A stretch of 41,533 nt of DNA from CAZJLN01 sp964540765 (GCA_964540765.1 CAZINW010000019.1:1-41533), one strand, 5' to 3'; positions 24,558 through 33,982 are shown, counted from the first letter of the stretch. Notes: generated by a model not told the origin, from the letters alone. Numbers and translations: made by a program.

Positions 24558-25592
24558 TTAAAACTGCTCAAGGAAGCGGATATCATTATTGCGGAAATGT
24601 CGGATGTCATCGATGCGATAGCGCATCAATGTGGAGCGGTCAATGCCCATGCCGGCTGCAAAACCGGAATAAACTTCCGGGTCATAGCCGCCATATTGCA
24701 GCACCACCGGATGTACCATGCCGCAGCCTAAAATCTCCAACCAGCCAGTCCCTTTGCAAACACCGCAGCCCTTGCCGCCGCAGACAAAGCATTCCACATC
24801 CATCTCTGCGCTGGGTTCTGTAAAAGGAAAGTGGGAGGCGCGCAGGCGTGTACGCACATCTTCGCCGAAGGTACGCCGGGCAAAATCAAGCAAGGTGCCT
24901 TTCATTTCTGCGAAAGTTACACCCTTGCCGACCACCAGTACCTCCACCTGCATGAATTCCATTTCCGAGCGGGCTGTCAGTTGCTCGTAGCGCATGGTGA
25001 CGCCTGGCAGGATGACACGAATCTCTTCCGGAGTGTGTTCCCGCATCACCCGGATCTGCCCTGGCGAAGTATGCGTGCGCAGCAACACCCCTTCCTTTTT
25101 CGTATAAAAAGTGTCCCACATATCACGTGCCGGGTGGTAAGGCGGCATATTCAGATAGGTGAAATTGAAATCATCGGTCTCCACCTCAGGTGAGCGATAG
25201 ATTTGAAAACCCATGTCACCAAAAATGCGGTAAATGCGCCTTAATACCTGGTTGAGCGGGTGAATGCGCCCATGTATGACCGGTTTGCCGGGCAGGGTCA
25301 CGTCCAGCTTTTCTGACGCAAGCGTGCGAGCCAGGCTTGCCTGGCGGAGCTGCTCCTGCTTGTCCCCATGGGCTGTCTCCAATGCAACTTTAACCGCGTT
25401 GGCAGTCTTGCCGATCAGGGGGCGTTCCTTCTTGGAAAGCGCACCCAGGCTGCTGAACGCCTGCATCACAAGCGAATTCTTGCCCAAATGTGCCTGTTTC
25501 CATTGTTCAAGTTCGCACTCACTTTGAATCATTCCGAGCGCAGACAGTGCGGATGTCTTTTCATTTACCAGTTCAATTTCGGTTACAGCCAT
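24558..25592 (-). CDS. pheS: Phenylalanyl-tRNA synthetase alpha subunit
   Basis: A 344-residue class II catalytic subunit. The N-terminal coiled coil (about 1-90) is followed by motif 1 (HPLNQVLRRIYRIFGDMGF), motif 2 (LLRTHTSPGQIRVM, then GVTMRYEQLTARSEMEFMQV) and motif 3 (AAGMGIDRSTLMRYRIDDIR). The insert FVCGGKGCGVCKGTGWLEIL carries four Cys that may bind zinc. ATG at 25592 was chosen because GGAGG lies nine bases upstream; an earlier in-frame TTG abuts that site. Expression is controlled by the T-box leader just upstream. Confidence 0.96.
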   Translation of the reverse strand: MAVTEIELVNEKTSALSALGMIQSECELEQWKQAHLGKNSLVMQAFSSLGALSKKERPLIGKTANAVKVALETAHGDKQEQLRQASLARTLASEKLDVTLPGKPVIHGRIHPLNQVLRRIYRIFGDMGFQIYRSPEVETDDFNFTYLNMPPYHPARDMWDTFYTKKEGVLLRTHTSPGQIRVMREHTPEEIRVILPGVTMRYEQLTARSEMEFMQVEVLVVGKGVTFAEMKGTLLDFARRTFGEDVRTRLRASHFPFTEPSAEMDVECFVCGGKGCGVCKGTGWLEILGCGMVHPVVLQYGGYDPEVYSGFAAGMGIDRSTLMRYRIDDIRHFRNNDIRFLEQF

Positions 25593-25653
25593 TTTCTTCA
25601 ACCTCCAACTTCAAGTCATTATGATGCAATGAAGAATTGTTATAATTATAAAT

Positions 25654-25930
25654 AAAAAAACCCGTCCCAACAAAAGGGACGGGCTAGTTGCCGCGGTACC
25701 ACCCTTCTTGATCACATACTGTGACCCTCTCAGGTGCAATGGTTGCATATACCAATGCGTTTCCCTATAACGGTGGGAAAAGTCCGGTGCAGACTACCAC
25801 CAACAAAAAGCTTCACCTGCACAACTCATGAGGGAACTTCAGCCATCTTCCACCTGGTACGGGTCTCAGTCCATGCCCGTGCCGCCCTGTCGGCTTTTAA
25901 AGGCTTACTTTCCTCAATCAATGTTGTTAT
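25654..25930 (-). ncRNA. T-box riboswitch, phenylalanine, upstream of pheST
   Basis: On the minus strand the T-box consensus AGGGTGGTACCGCGG is at 25691-25705, followed by the terminator (GTCCC and GGGAC stem with GC extension, then seven T) at 25654-25684. In Stem I an AGTA motif (25906-25909) faces GAAGTTC, where TTC at 25834-25836 is the specifier for Phe, placed between paired TGAGG/CCTCA and AAGCC/GGCT segments. Uncharged tRNA-Phe should stabilise the antiterminator and switch pheST on. Confidence 0.93.
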
Positions 25931-25936
25931 GCTCTT

Positions 25937-25964
25937 ATTATCACCAGAATGGAAGGTCTGTCAA
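25937..25964 (-). promoter_or_regulatory. Promoter of the pheST T-box transcript
   Basis: On the minus strand a perfect TTGACA (25959-25964), a 16-base spacer and GATAAT (25937-25942). It overlaps the stop of the DUF3795 gene and places the start just before Stem I. Confidence 0.75.
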
Positions 25965-26311
25965 GACCTGCCCAATGCCCTGATGGAATCCAAATTGCTC
26001 CTTGCCTGCGGTGCCATGCTTAGAATGGCTTCAAGCGTTTCACAGGCATAATCGGGGCAGTCAGCACAGGTTTGATATCCACGCGCGATGGTACATGCAC
26101 GCACGCCACACTGGCTGGAGTAGCCACCCAGCCTGACCGTGGCATGACAGCCATCACAGGTTACAGCGCTGATCTCCATCTCAGGGGATTGATATTCCAC
26201 CCGCCATTTTTCCAGCAAAGCCAGCTTGCCGGGTTCATCCTCTGCCTGTGTGACCCGGTAGGCTTCGCAGGTGGCACAGTCCAATCCACAAAATGCAATT
26301 AATTCATTCAT
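25961..26311 (-). CDS. DUF3795 Cys-rich protein
   Basis: A 116-residue protein with eight or more cysteines arranged as in DUF3795: FCGLDCATCEAY at the start (about 8-19), VTCDGCHAT in the middle (about 50-58), and CGVRACTIARGYQTCADCPDYACETL (in two Cys groups, about 68-93). The repeated CxxC pairs suggest a zinc or iron-sulfur site. Members are common in anaerobes; their role is unknown. It starts at an ATG after GGAGG. Same strand as pheST but with an independent promoter between them. Confidence 0.8.
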   Translation of the reverse strand: MNELIAFCGLDCATCEAYRVTQAEDEPGKLALLEKWRVEYQSPEMEISAVTCDGCHATVRLGGYSSQCGVRACTIARGYQTCADCPDYACETLEAILSMAPQARSNLDSIRALGRS

Positions 26312-26349
26312 TTAACCTCCGATATTTTTATAGAAATCATATGTGCCTA

Positions 26350-26856
26350 TTATCCCATAGACCTTGAATCCAACCAGGCTTGAATAGATTCCAGGTGCTT
26401 ACGGTAATGGGTTGTGGTATTGTCGGCAACTACATCCGCCAGGATGTGATCATAAAGCCAGGCAAATTGATTGGGCTTGAAGAGCTCATCCTCAGTTATG
26501 GATTTAACCGAATCCAGGGTCCTTTGCCAGGAGGCTTGAAATTCATTTCTGACCTGCTGAAGGGGTTCATCGCGGTGTTTTTCATGGATGGATTGGTTGA
26601 TCGGATCGATTTGACCCCACTCAAAATCCGGGTCTGGTGTTTTGGGCATCTCACCACGTTTGCCAGCCAGGTACCATTCATTACAACGTGTTTCCCAATC
26701 AGTGATGTGCGCAACCACATCTTTGATGGACCATTCACCGCAGGTATTCGCTTTAAGCCAGTCTGCATCGCCAAGTTTTGACAGGCAATCGGTCAATGCC
26801 TGATGCGATTCTTCCATTTCAGCGATAAAAGCAGCTTTTTTCTGATGCTTTGGCAT
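26350..26856 (-). CDS. ClbS/DfsB-family four-helix bundle protein (DinB-like)
   Basis: A 168-residue protein. The N-terminal helix (KKAAFIAEMEESHQALTDCL) is followed by CGEWSIKDVVAHITDWE (about 50-66), the hallmark W(S/T)xKDxxAHxxxWE of ClbS/DfsB proteins, and TTTHYRKHLESIQAWLDSR near the end with a second conserved His. ClbS itself protects against colibactin, and related proteins bind metals through His; no self-toxin cluster is seen here. GGAAGGAG precedes the chosen ATG at 26856; the frame extends ten codons upstream without a ribosome site. Monocistronic as far as I see. Confidence 0.82.
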   Translation of the reverse strand: MPKHQKKAAFIAEMEESHQALTDCLSKLGDADWLKANTCGEWSIKDVVAHITDWETRCNEWYLAGKRGEMPKTPDPDFEWGQIDPINQSIHEKHRDEPLQQVRNEFQASWQRTLDSVKSITEDELFKPNQFAWLYDHILADVVADNTTTHYRKHLESIQAWLDSRSMG

Positions 26857-27367
26857 TTTATCTCCTTCCAAAAAGCACAAATCCAATAATATTCTAATTC
26901 CATTTTAAGAAAAAAAAGAACATATATTGCATGTGAAGAGGGGAATTTTGAAGAAATTATTAAAATTACCTGATTTTTGCTATAACAATAAAGTAAGCAA
27001 ATATCTGCTTGCAGAAAGAGGGAATGATGTCAAAAAAATAATGCTCATTGAGATTTTATCCGCCCTCCTGGTGATGACCATGGCAATGTCGTGCAATCCT
27101 CAGCCTAAAACAATGATCTTGTTTTTTGAGTCAATTGGGCAAAAAGAATGGTTGGGCGTAAATCTATACGACAGTCGTAATCCAGGACTAATAGTAGATG
27201 ATTATGTCACGTTCCTTTCTATAGGTAAGATTATTTTTGAGGCAATTCGAAAATTGGTGCTTTGCGGGCGCATGCGGTATAATTAAAAGGTTGCCCTGTA
27301 AATCAAAAATTCGTGAGAAATTTCTGTTTTATTGAGCTTGATCCATATAGAAAGTTTGGAAAATACG
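26857..27367. other. Long intergenic region between ClbS-like and gyrA
   Basis: AT-rich. A plus-strand frame (26927-27286) contains a hydrophobic stretch with ALLVMTMAMSC, vaguely lipoprotein-like from Met 27041, but it lacks a convincing ribosome site, its codon use differs from neighbours and its 3' end overlaps the gyrA promoter. I do not call it a gene. Confidence 0.45.
27254..27283 (+). promoter_or_regulatory. Candidate gyrA promoter
   Basis: TTGGTG (27254-27259), an 18-base spacer and a perfect TATAAT (27278-27283), 84 bases before the chosen gyrA ATG. Confidence 0.6.
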
Positions 27368-29821
27368 ATGAGTGAAACAAATCCAGATAACAACCGTGGC
27401 AATGTGCAAACCATTGACATTGATTCCCAGATGCGTGAAGCCTATCTTGATTACGCCATGAGTGTGATCGTGGCGCGCGCCTTACCTGACGTACGGGATG
27501 GGCTCAAACCAGTCCACAGACGTATCCTTTACGCCATGTATGACATGGGTATTCGCGCTAATACTCCCTTCAAAAAATCTGCCCGTATTGTCGGTGAAGT
27601 GCTCGGCAAGTACCACCCGCATGGAGATTCAGCTGTTTATGAATCCATGGCGCGTATGGCACAGGATTTCTCAATGCGTTACATGCTCGTTGAAGGGCAG
27701 GGGAATTTTGGCTCCATTGATGGTGATGCACCCGCCGCCATGCGCTATACCGAAGCCCGCCTGGCACACATGGCGGAAGAGATGTTGGCAGACCTGGATA
27801 AAGAGACTGTCGATTTTGTGGATAATTTCGATGGTTCACTTAAAGAACCAGAGGTGCTCCCTGCCAAGCTGCCCAACCTGCTCCTGAATGGATCCAACGG
27901 TATTGCCGTTGGCATGGCCACCAGCATCCCTCCCCATAACTTGCGTGAGCTCGTCAATGCGCTGAACTGCCTGATTGACCGCTATGATGAGATCGATGAG
28001 GTCAGTATTGAAGAACTGATGCAACATATCCCCGGACCGGATTTCCCAACTGGCGGTATTATCCTGGGTGAGGAGGGCATCCGCCAGGCATACAGCACTG
28101 GTCGTGGACGCCTGATCATGCGCGGTGTAGCCACAATTGAGGAAACCAAAAGCGGTCGCTATGCCATCGTCATCACTGAAATCCCTTATCAACTCAATAA
28201 AACCAATCTACTTGAGCGCATTGCCGAATTGGTGCGTGAAGGTCGCCTGGACATGATCTCAGATATGCGCGATGAATCGGATCGGCGCGGCATGAGCATT
28301 GTGATTGAACTTAAACGCGGAGCACAACCAAAGAAGGTGCTCAACCAGCTTTATAAATACACACCGTTGCAGTCAACTTTTGGTGTTCAATTGCTGGCGC
28401 TTGTGGGTGGCGAACCCCGCATGCTCACCCTGAAACGTGCCCTGCACCATTATATTGAACATCGCGAAGAGGTTATTACCCGTAGAACAGAATTTGAACT
28501 GGACAAGGCAAAAAAACGCGCCCATATCCTGGACGGTCTTTTGATCGCCCTGGCAAACCTGGACGCGGTCATTAAAACCATTCGTGAATCAGATGATGCA
28601 GATGAAGCCAAGATCAACCTGATGGAACGGTTCAAGTTGACAGATGTCCAAGCCCAAGCCATTCTTGACATGCAATTGCGCCGCCTGGCAGCTCTCGAGC
28701 GACAGAAAATCGAGGACGAACATAAAGAATTGATGGAACGGATCGCCTATCTGGAAGACCTGCTCGCCAATCCCAAAAAGATCCTCAATATCATCCGCGC
28801 TGACCTGAACGAAGTGGCAGCCAAATATGGCGACGAACGCCGCACAAAAATCGCTCCGGATGCGGATACCGATCTCTCCGACGAAGCACTCGTTCAAGAT
28901 GAGCCTGTGTTCGTCAGCATCACGCAAAGGGGCTACATCAAACGGGTCAGCGATAATGCCTATCGCTCCCAAGGACGCGGTGGACGCGGTGTGCTCGGAC
29001 AATCCATGCGCGGTGAAGACGAAGTTGCTTTCTTCCTGCGGGCTAATACACTGGGCACCTTGCTCTTCTTCTCAGATAAAGGCAAAGTCTATTCTGAGCG
29101 TGTTTACCAACTGCCGGATGAAAGCCGTCAAGGGCGGGGAATTCCTTTGGTAAATATCATCTCAATGGATCCGGAAGAGAGAATTTCCGCCGTTGTGGCT
29201 GTGCCGGATTTCAAGCTGGCAGAATACTGCACAATGGCAACGGGCAAAGGACGGGTCAAACGGGTGGCACTGAACGAATTTGAGAGCGTGCGCCCATCTG
29301 GATTAATTGCCATCAAATTGGACGAAGACGACAAACTTGGCTGGGTCTGCCTGACGAGTGGTAAGGACGATATCATACTGGTAACCAAAAACGGCATGGC
29401 GTTGAGATACCCCGAAAAGCAGATCCGTCCAATGGGTCGCACCGCCATGGGGGTTTCAGGCATAAAGCTGCGCGAGGATAGCCTGGTCTCCCTGGATGTT
29501 GTGGAGAGGGATGGTTACCTGCTTATCCTGACCGAAAAAGGTTTTGGCAAACGCACCCCGCTTACTGAATATATTTCCAAAAGCCGCGGCGGACTTGGTG
29601 TGACGACCATATCTAAGAATGCAATCAGCCGCATCGGTAAAATTGCAATGACACGTGTGGTTCAAACCAAAGATGAGGTCACACTGATTTCAAGTGGCGG
29701 AATTGTCCTGCGCTTGCGCGTCGAGGATGTTTCCATCCAGGGACGATTCACCCGCGGCGTCACCCTGATGGATCTTGAAGAGGGTGACAACCTGGCTGCC
29801 GTCGCGCGCATCTCAGAGTAA
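27368..29821 (+). CDS. gyrA: DNA gyrase subunit A
   Basis: An 817-residue type IIA topoisomerase subunit that, with GyrB, introduces negative supercoils. The catalytic Tyr lies in AAMRYTEARL (about 125). The quinolone region reads HPHGDSAVYESMARMAQDFS; positions equal to E. coli Ser83 and Asp87 are Ser and Glu, a normal sensitive-type pair. The C-terminal domain has six beta-pinwheel repeats; the first carries QGRGGRG, corresponding to the GyrA box that distinguishes GyrA from ParC. I chose the ATG at 27368 (MSETNPDNN); an earlier TTG at 27332 is open in frame but unlikely. GyrB is not adjacent. Confidence 0.96.
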   Translation: MSETNPDNNRGNVQTIDIDSQMREAYLDYAMSVIVARALPDVRDGLKPVHRRILYAMYDMGIRANTPFKKSARIVGEVLGKYHPHGDSAVYESMARMAQDFSMRYMLVEGQGNFGSIDGDAPAAMRYTEARLAHMAEEMLADLDKETVDFVDNFDGSLKEPEVLPAKLPNLLLNGSNGIAVGMATSIPPHNLRELVNALNCLIDRYDEIDEVSIEELMQHIPGPDFPTGGIILGEEGIRQAYSTGRGRLIMRGVATIEETKSGRYAIVITEIPYQLNKTNLLERIAELVREGRLDMISDMRDESDRRGMSIVIELKRGAQPKKVLNQLYKYTPLQSTFGVQLLALVGGEPRMLTLKRALHHYIEHREEVITRRTEFELDKAKKRAHILDGLLIALANLDAVIKTIRESDDADEAKINLMERFKLTDVQAQAILDMQLRRLAALERQKIEDEHKELMERIAYLEDLLANPKKILNIIRADLNEVAAKYGDERRTKIAPDADTDLSDEALVQDEPVFVSITQRGYIKRVSDNAYRSQGRGGRGVLGQSMRGEDEVAFFLRANTLGTLLFFSDKGKVYSERVYQLPDESRQGRGIPLVNIISMDPEERISAVVAVPDFKLAEYCTMATGKGRVKRVALNEFESVRPSGLIAIKLDEDDKLGWVCLTSGKDDIILVTKNGMALRYPEKQIRPMGRTAMGVSGIKLREDSLVSLDVVERDGYLLILTEKGFGKRTPLTEYISKSRGGLGVTTISKNAISRIGKIAMTRVVQTKDEVTLISSGGIVLRLRVEDVSIQGRFTRGVTLMDLEEGDNLAAVARISE

Positions 29822-30098
29822 GCCGGTTCAAGAACAGTAGCTGAAAGTTGAATTTACCGTAGGGGAGGGTTTGTGTATGACACGATACTTGTTAAACTTG
29901 ACAAAAATCCTCCCTGCGGAAATAAAATTCAATAAATTCTAACGTATCAGTCAAAATATTCGCAAGCAAGAGTATGAAATCTCCCGACCAATGGAAGGGT
30001 GACACACACCCTATTTGTCAGGTAGAGGTGACACATGCGTAGTTCTTGCATTTTTATTCCGTTGGTTACTGACCTCTTGTACCCACTATTTAACTTGA
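29822..30098. other. gyrA/birA intergenic region with repeat traces
   Basis: No gene. It contains CCGTAGGGGAGG facing CCTCCCTGCGG (29859-29922) as widely spaced arms without a T run, and two GTGACACA words about 30 bases apart (near 30000-30040), which may be the remains of a mobile-element end. The convergent genes on both sides need termination here, but no classical terminator is visible. Confidence 0.35.
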
Positions 30099-30881
30099 TC
30101 AAGTTGAGTTGCTTAACCTGATCTCACCGACCTGAATATTTTTTGGTTCGCCATTGCTGGTCTCAATAATCAATGAGCCATCGGGTGAGACAGAGATGAT
30201 TTTAACCATCCTTAAGTTTTGCTCTGGAGATTCCAATTGTACAAGCTGATTACGAAAAGCCAGGTGATCATTCCATGTTTGCAGGAATGACTCGTTGCCC
30301 ATACCAGCTCTCAAAACCAAAATTTCATGGATGATGTTTGCCAATAATTGCCAGCGGTCAACCTGAATGCCAAGGCACTCTTCGATGCAAGTTGCGGGAT
30401 ATTGTAATTTTTCTTCAGAAGGAACAGACCTGGAGCTGATGTTCACCCCCATCCCGATAACAACCGCTTCCAAAACGCTGCCTTCCCAAAAGGTTTCAAC
30501 CAACACACCTGCGATTTTTTTGTCTGCCATAAGCACATCATTAGGCCACTTGATCTCAGCAGGAGTTTGATATTGCTTTTGCAATGCATTGACCAGCGCA
30601 AGCGCTGCCAGGACGGTGAAGCGACTGACATGATTGGTTTCATTTAAAGCAGGACGCAGGATCAAACTGAATGCCAGCGCAGAGCCAGGGTTGGTGACCC
30701 ATTGTCGGTCAGCGCGCCCGCGTCCCCTGATTTGTGAATCCGCCACCACCAGGGACAAATCTTTTGCACCCGCCTGTGCCCATTCCAAGGCATCATCATT
30801 GGTGGAACTGGTTGAGTCAAAATAACGCCATCCGCTTAAAGGCAGCCTGTCAAGGTGATTCGCAATTGTTTCAAGAACCAT
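30099..30881 (-). CDS. birA: Biotin--[acetyl-CoA-carboxylase] ligase
   Basis: A 260-residue monofunctional biotin protein ligase. It activates biotin as biotinyl-AMP and attaches it to a Lys of biotin-dependent carboxylases. Motifs: FDSTSSTNDDA (about 21), the nucleotide loop GRGRADRQWV (about 53-62), IKWPNDVLMADKKIAGVLVE (about 108-127) and VVIGMGVNIS (about 140). The N-terminal DNA-binding domain of E. coli BirA is absent, so it does not itself repress biotin genes. The ATG at 30881 is five bases after the kinase stop, with poor ribosome site, suggesting coupling to the kinase gene. Confidence 0.92.
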   Translation of the reverse strand: MVLETIANHLDRLPLSGWRYFDSTSSTNDDALEWAQAGAKDLSLVVADSQIRGRGRADRQWVTNPGSALAFSLILRPALNETNHVSRFTVLAALALVNALQKQYQTPAEIKWPNDVLMADKKIAGVLVETFWEGSVLEAVVIGMGVNISSRSVPSEEKLQYPATCIEECLGIQVDRWQLLANIIHEILVLRAGMGNESFLQTWNDHLAFRNQLVQLESPEQNLRMVKIISVSPDGSLIIETSNGEPKNIQVGEIRLSNST

Positions 30882-30886
30882 GGAAA

Positions 30887-32428
30887 TCAGATTCTGGGCA
30901 GCGAGAAACAAAATCGGGCGCCCTTCTCCGTGGTAGGGTCAACCCACATATGCCCCCCGTGTGCTTCTATAATTGACCGCGAAAGGTAGAGACCAAGCCC
31001 GGTGCCCTTGGTATTGCGGGATGAATCCGGCGCCCGGTAAAACCTCTCAAAAATATATGGCAAGTCCCCTGGCGCAATCCCCGGGCCCTGATCTGTTACG
31101 CACACAATCACTTCATGCGGTCTGACAGACCCATCGATTCGGATTTCACCGCCGGGAGCGTATTTGATGGCATTGCTGAGCATGTTTGAAAAAACTTGCT
31201 CCACCCTGCCCTCATCTGCCAGCACCATGGGAAAGTCTTCAGGAATGTTTAAGATGATCTTGTGGTCATCGGTCTGTATGCGAAAACGTTCTGCCATGCG
31301 TTGGGCAGCATGATGGAGAGAGATTTCAGAACGCTTCAGTTCAAATCCGCCTGCCTGCAAACGGGACGCATCCAGAAGGTTCTCAATCAGCTCGGTCAGC
31401 CTGTCAGCTTCTTCCTCAATGACTGCCAGGCTCTCTTTCACGACACTCTTATCCCACTGGGCATCTTCCCGTCGCAGCGTGCTGACATAGCCTTTGATGA
31501 GTGCCACCGGAGTTTTTAGTTCATGACTGACCTCGGAAATAAAGATGCTTTTCAACTCATCTGCCTGGCGGAAACGGGTGATATCCCTGACCGTCGCAAT
31601 GATATTGATCAATGCACCTTCATAAGAAAACAGGGGTGCATATGTGATCCCGATGGGCAGGGGCTGCTTTCCGCCCGGGCGGATCAAATCGCCTTCCACA
31701 TAGAGCTGTGCTTGTGCAGAAAGGGGCCATCCATCTGCTTCAGCCGCCTCGAGCGTGGTCCCATGGGGTGGCTTGGACCATTTCAAAATCTCTCCATGGT
31801 CCTTTCCTTGAATATCCATTTGGCTTGTTCCAAAAAGCCGTGCAAATGCCGGGTTGGCACGCTCAATCTTGTGATCTGGGGTTAAGATGAGCATCCCATC
31901 AGCGGAAGAGTCCAAAAGGGCATCCATGCGCCGTTTTTCTGTTATTGTTTCCGTGTAAAGCCGGGCATTACGCACTCCAATGGCTGCCTGGTTGGCAAAG
32001 CTGCTCAGCAATGAGCGATCGTTGGCAGAAAAAATACCGGGGTAGTTGCGGAAAATATAGATCAAGCCGATCACTTCATTTTGGGCAACCAATGGCAGAC
32101 CAACCCCGCTCAGCAAGCCCATGCTGATATCCTGCAAAAAACGATTAATTTCAGGTATCTGTACCTGCCCGGGATCACTGTCAGCCGGTATGCGTGCGAT
32201 CCAATTCTCAAGGTATCGCAGCAGCGCATCCGGCAGAGATTGTGATACAGCAATGGACCAGCCTCTGGCTGGTTCATGCAGGGCAATAAAACCTGCATGT
32301 CCTGCCAGCATCTCAATCGCAATATTCAGGATCATGGTCAGCAATTTGCTGAGATTTAACTCACCGGTCAATGCGCGTGAGGTCTCAAGCAAATAATCCC
32401 GCTGTCGTACGCGTGCGTCTGGTAACAT
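30887..32428 (-). CDS. Cytosolic sensor histidine kinase, GAF-PAS-HisKA-HATPase
   Basis: A 513-residue kinase without membrane segments. A GAF domain (about 20-155; GVGLPLVAQNEVIGLIYIFR) is followed by a PAS domain (about 165-290; ALLDSSADGMLILTPD, ERANPAFARLFG). The phospho-acceptor helix SEVSHELKTPVALIKGYVS (His about 302) comes next. The ATPase domain has MLSNAIKYAPGG (N box), DQGPGIAPGD (G1), IFERFYRAPDSSRN (F) and GTGLGLYLS (G2). All catalytic boxes are intact. It likely senses a small cytosolic ligand or redox state and is followed directly by birA; no response regulator is adjacent, so the partner is elsewhere. Confidence 0.93.
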   Translation of the reverse strand: MLPDARVRQRDYLLETSRALTGELNLSKLLTMILNIAIEMLAGHAGFIALHEPARGWSIAVSQSLPDALLRYLENWIARIPADSDPGQVQIPEINRFLQDISMGLLSGVGLPLVAQNEVIGLIYIFRNYPGIFSANDRSLLSSFANQAAIGVRNARLYTETITEKRRMDALLDSSADGMLILTPDHKIERANPAFARLFGTSQMDIQGKDHGEILKWSKPPHGTTLEAAEADGWPLSAQAQLYVEGDLIRPGGKQPLPIGITYAPLFSYEGALINIIATVRDITRFRQADELKSIFISEVSHELKTPVALIKGYVSTLRREDAQWDKSVVKESLAVIEEEADRLTELIENLLDASRLQAGGFELKRSEISLHHAAQRMAERFRIQTDDHKIILNIPEDFPMVLADEGRVEQVFSNMLSNAIKYAPGGEIRIDGSVRPHEVIVCVTDQGPGIAPGDLPYIFERFYRAPDSSRNTKGTGLGLYLSRSIIEAHGGHMWVDPTTEKGARFCFSLPRI

Positions 32429-32465
32429 GGCTTTATTTTATCTTAAGTTGATTAACATTGTCATA

Positions 32466-32494
32466 TAAAAAGAAACCGCTCAAACAGCGGTTTC
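32466..32494 (-). terminator. Terminator after the aminotransferase gene
   Basis: On the minus strand GAAACCGCT-GTTTG-AGCGGTTTC forms a perfect nine-pair stem followed by TTTTTATA. Confidence 0.9.
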
Positions 32495-32513
32495 CTTGGA
32501 GAAGCATCGTTGT

Positions 32514-33842
32514 CTATTTAAGATGATGCGCTTTTTCAGCCAGGCGAATAGCCTCTTCAAAAATCTCTAAACCCTCGTCGATTTCAGCTTGACTGGTTGA
32601 AAGCGGTGGTGCAATGCGAATGACGCTTTTACTACATCCCAGTGTGAGCAGCCCGCGCTCAAAGGCGTAGTCAACCACAGCGTCGCGCAATTTTACAGCA
32701 GGTTCTTTTGTGACTTTATCCTGAACAAATTCGACACCAATCATGAACCCCAAGCCGCGTACTTCACCGATGCTGGGATGGCGTGCTGCAATTTCCTGTA
32801 ACGCGTCGATGGCATATGCGCCAACAACACGTGTGTTTTCGAGATATTGCGTTTCAATCAACTTGATGGTTTCCAATGCGGCTGCGCAGGCGATCGGATT
32901 GCCTCCGTATGTATTCCCATGCGAGCCCTTTGGCCAATCCATAATCTTTTTCTTGGTGATCATAGCGCCTAAAGGCACACCCGAAGCTACACCTTTGGCG
33001 GTCAGGACAATGTCTGGCTCGACACCAAAATGTTCAATCGCCCACCATTTTCCTGTACGACCCATACCGCACTGAACTTCATCAGCGATCAGCAGGATTC
33101 CATGTTTATCACAAAGCTCCCGCAAAGCCGGGAAAAAATCTGGCGACGGGATGATATAACCGCCCTCTCCTTGGATCGGTTCAATCAAGATACCTGCCAC
33201 ATCATCTGCAGGCATAATGCGCCCAAATAACTCATCTTCAATATAATGTACGACCGTCTCACCGTAACCTTTACCCGGTATGCGCTCAAGTAGTGGGCGG
33301 TAAGGGTTTGGGAACGGCGCATGCACAACGCCATTCATCAAGGGAAAAAAGCCTCCCTTGTAATTTGCTTTACTGGCAGTGAATGTGACAGATCCGATGG
33401 TTCGGCCATGGAACGCGCCTAAAAAACCAACAAATTGGCTGCGCTTGGTATGGTACCTGGCAAGTTTGATGGCAGCTTCAACGCTCTCTGTGCCGGAGTT
33501 GGTCATAAATGAAATAGCTGGCTCATCAAATGGGGCGATCTCAGAAAATTTTTCGCCCAGTGTGACCCAATTATCGTGATAAAAATCTGAGGAAATGTGG
33601 ATAAATTTTTCTGCCTGTTCCTGGATGGCTTTAACTACATCCGGGTGGCTGTGACCCGTGGAATTAACGGCTATGCCGGCGGCAAAATCGAGAAAACGAT
33701 TCCCGTCCACATCCCATACCTCTGTTCCCTTGCCGTGATCCATTACAAAGGGATATCCGCGAGGATAGGATGGCGAGATGACATGCCGATCGCGCTCGAT
33801 GATCTTCTTGGCATTTGGCCCTGGTAAGTTCAATTGTTTCAT
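32514..33842 (-). CDS. Class-III aminotransferase (4-aminobutyrate/acetylornithine type)
   Basis: A 442-residue PLP enzyme. N-terminal marks are YPFVMDHGKGTEVWDVDGN and FLDFAAGIAVNSTGHSHPDV; TNSGTESVEAAIKLAR binds PLP phosphate; GILIEPIQGEGGY and LLIADEVQCGMGRTGKWWA precede the PLP-lysine in LTAKGVASGVPLGAM (about 275). GNTYGGNPIACAAALETI and a C-terminal GLGFMIGVEFV are conserved. Length and sequence fit the 4-aminobutyrate aminotransferase branch or broad omega-amino acid aminotransferases often labelled acetylornithine aminotransferase family. Substrate cannot be fixed. It is not in an arginine operon, which argues against ArgD. GGAGG before the ATG. Confidence 0.88.
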   Translation of the reverse strand: MKQLNLPGPNAKKIIERDRHVISPSYPRGYPFVMDHGKGTEVWDVDGNRFLDFAAGIAVNSTGHSHPDVVKAIQEQAEKFIHISSDFYHDNWVTLGEKFSEIAPFDEPAISFMTNSGTESVEAAIKLARYHTKRSQFVGFLGAFHGRTIGSVTFTASKANYKGGFFPLMNGVVHAPFPNPYRPLLERIPGKGYGETVVHYIEDELFGRIMPADDVAGILIEPIQGEGGYIIPSPDFFPALRELCDKHGILLIADEVQCGMGRTGKWWAIEHFGVEPDIVLTAKGVASGVPLGAMITKKKIMDWPKGSHGNTYGGNPIACAAALETIKLIETQYLENTRVVGAYAIDALQEIAARHPSIGEVRGLGFMIGVEFVQDKVTKEPAVKLRDAVVDYAFERGLLTLGCSKSVIRIAPPLSTSQAEIDEGLEIFEEAIRLAEKAHHLK

Positions 33843-33867
33843 GGTTGATACCTCCTGTTGATTGAAA

Positions 33868-33901
33868 GATAAAAACAGCCTGACCTGGGTGAGATTCAGG
33901 C
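33868..33901 (-). terminator. Terminator after the Nudix gene
   Basis: On the minus strand GCCTGA, a 12-base loop and TCAGGC are followed by TGTTTTTATC. It lies between the Nudix gene and the aminotransferase ribosome site. Confidence 0.65.
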
Positions 33902-33982
33902 AGACTGTCGGTCATTCATGAAAGTATTATACCATCGGTCGTTTCAAAGAGCTCCAAAAAACAGGATGTTGCCGCACAATTG

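Noticed and set aside
26927..27286. Plus-strand 119-codon frame with a hydrophobic N-terminal part.
   Set aside because: No ribosome site at a sensible start, atypical composition, no recognised similarity, and overlap with the gyrA promoter.
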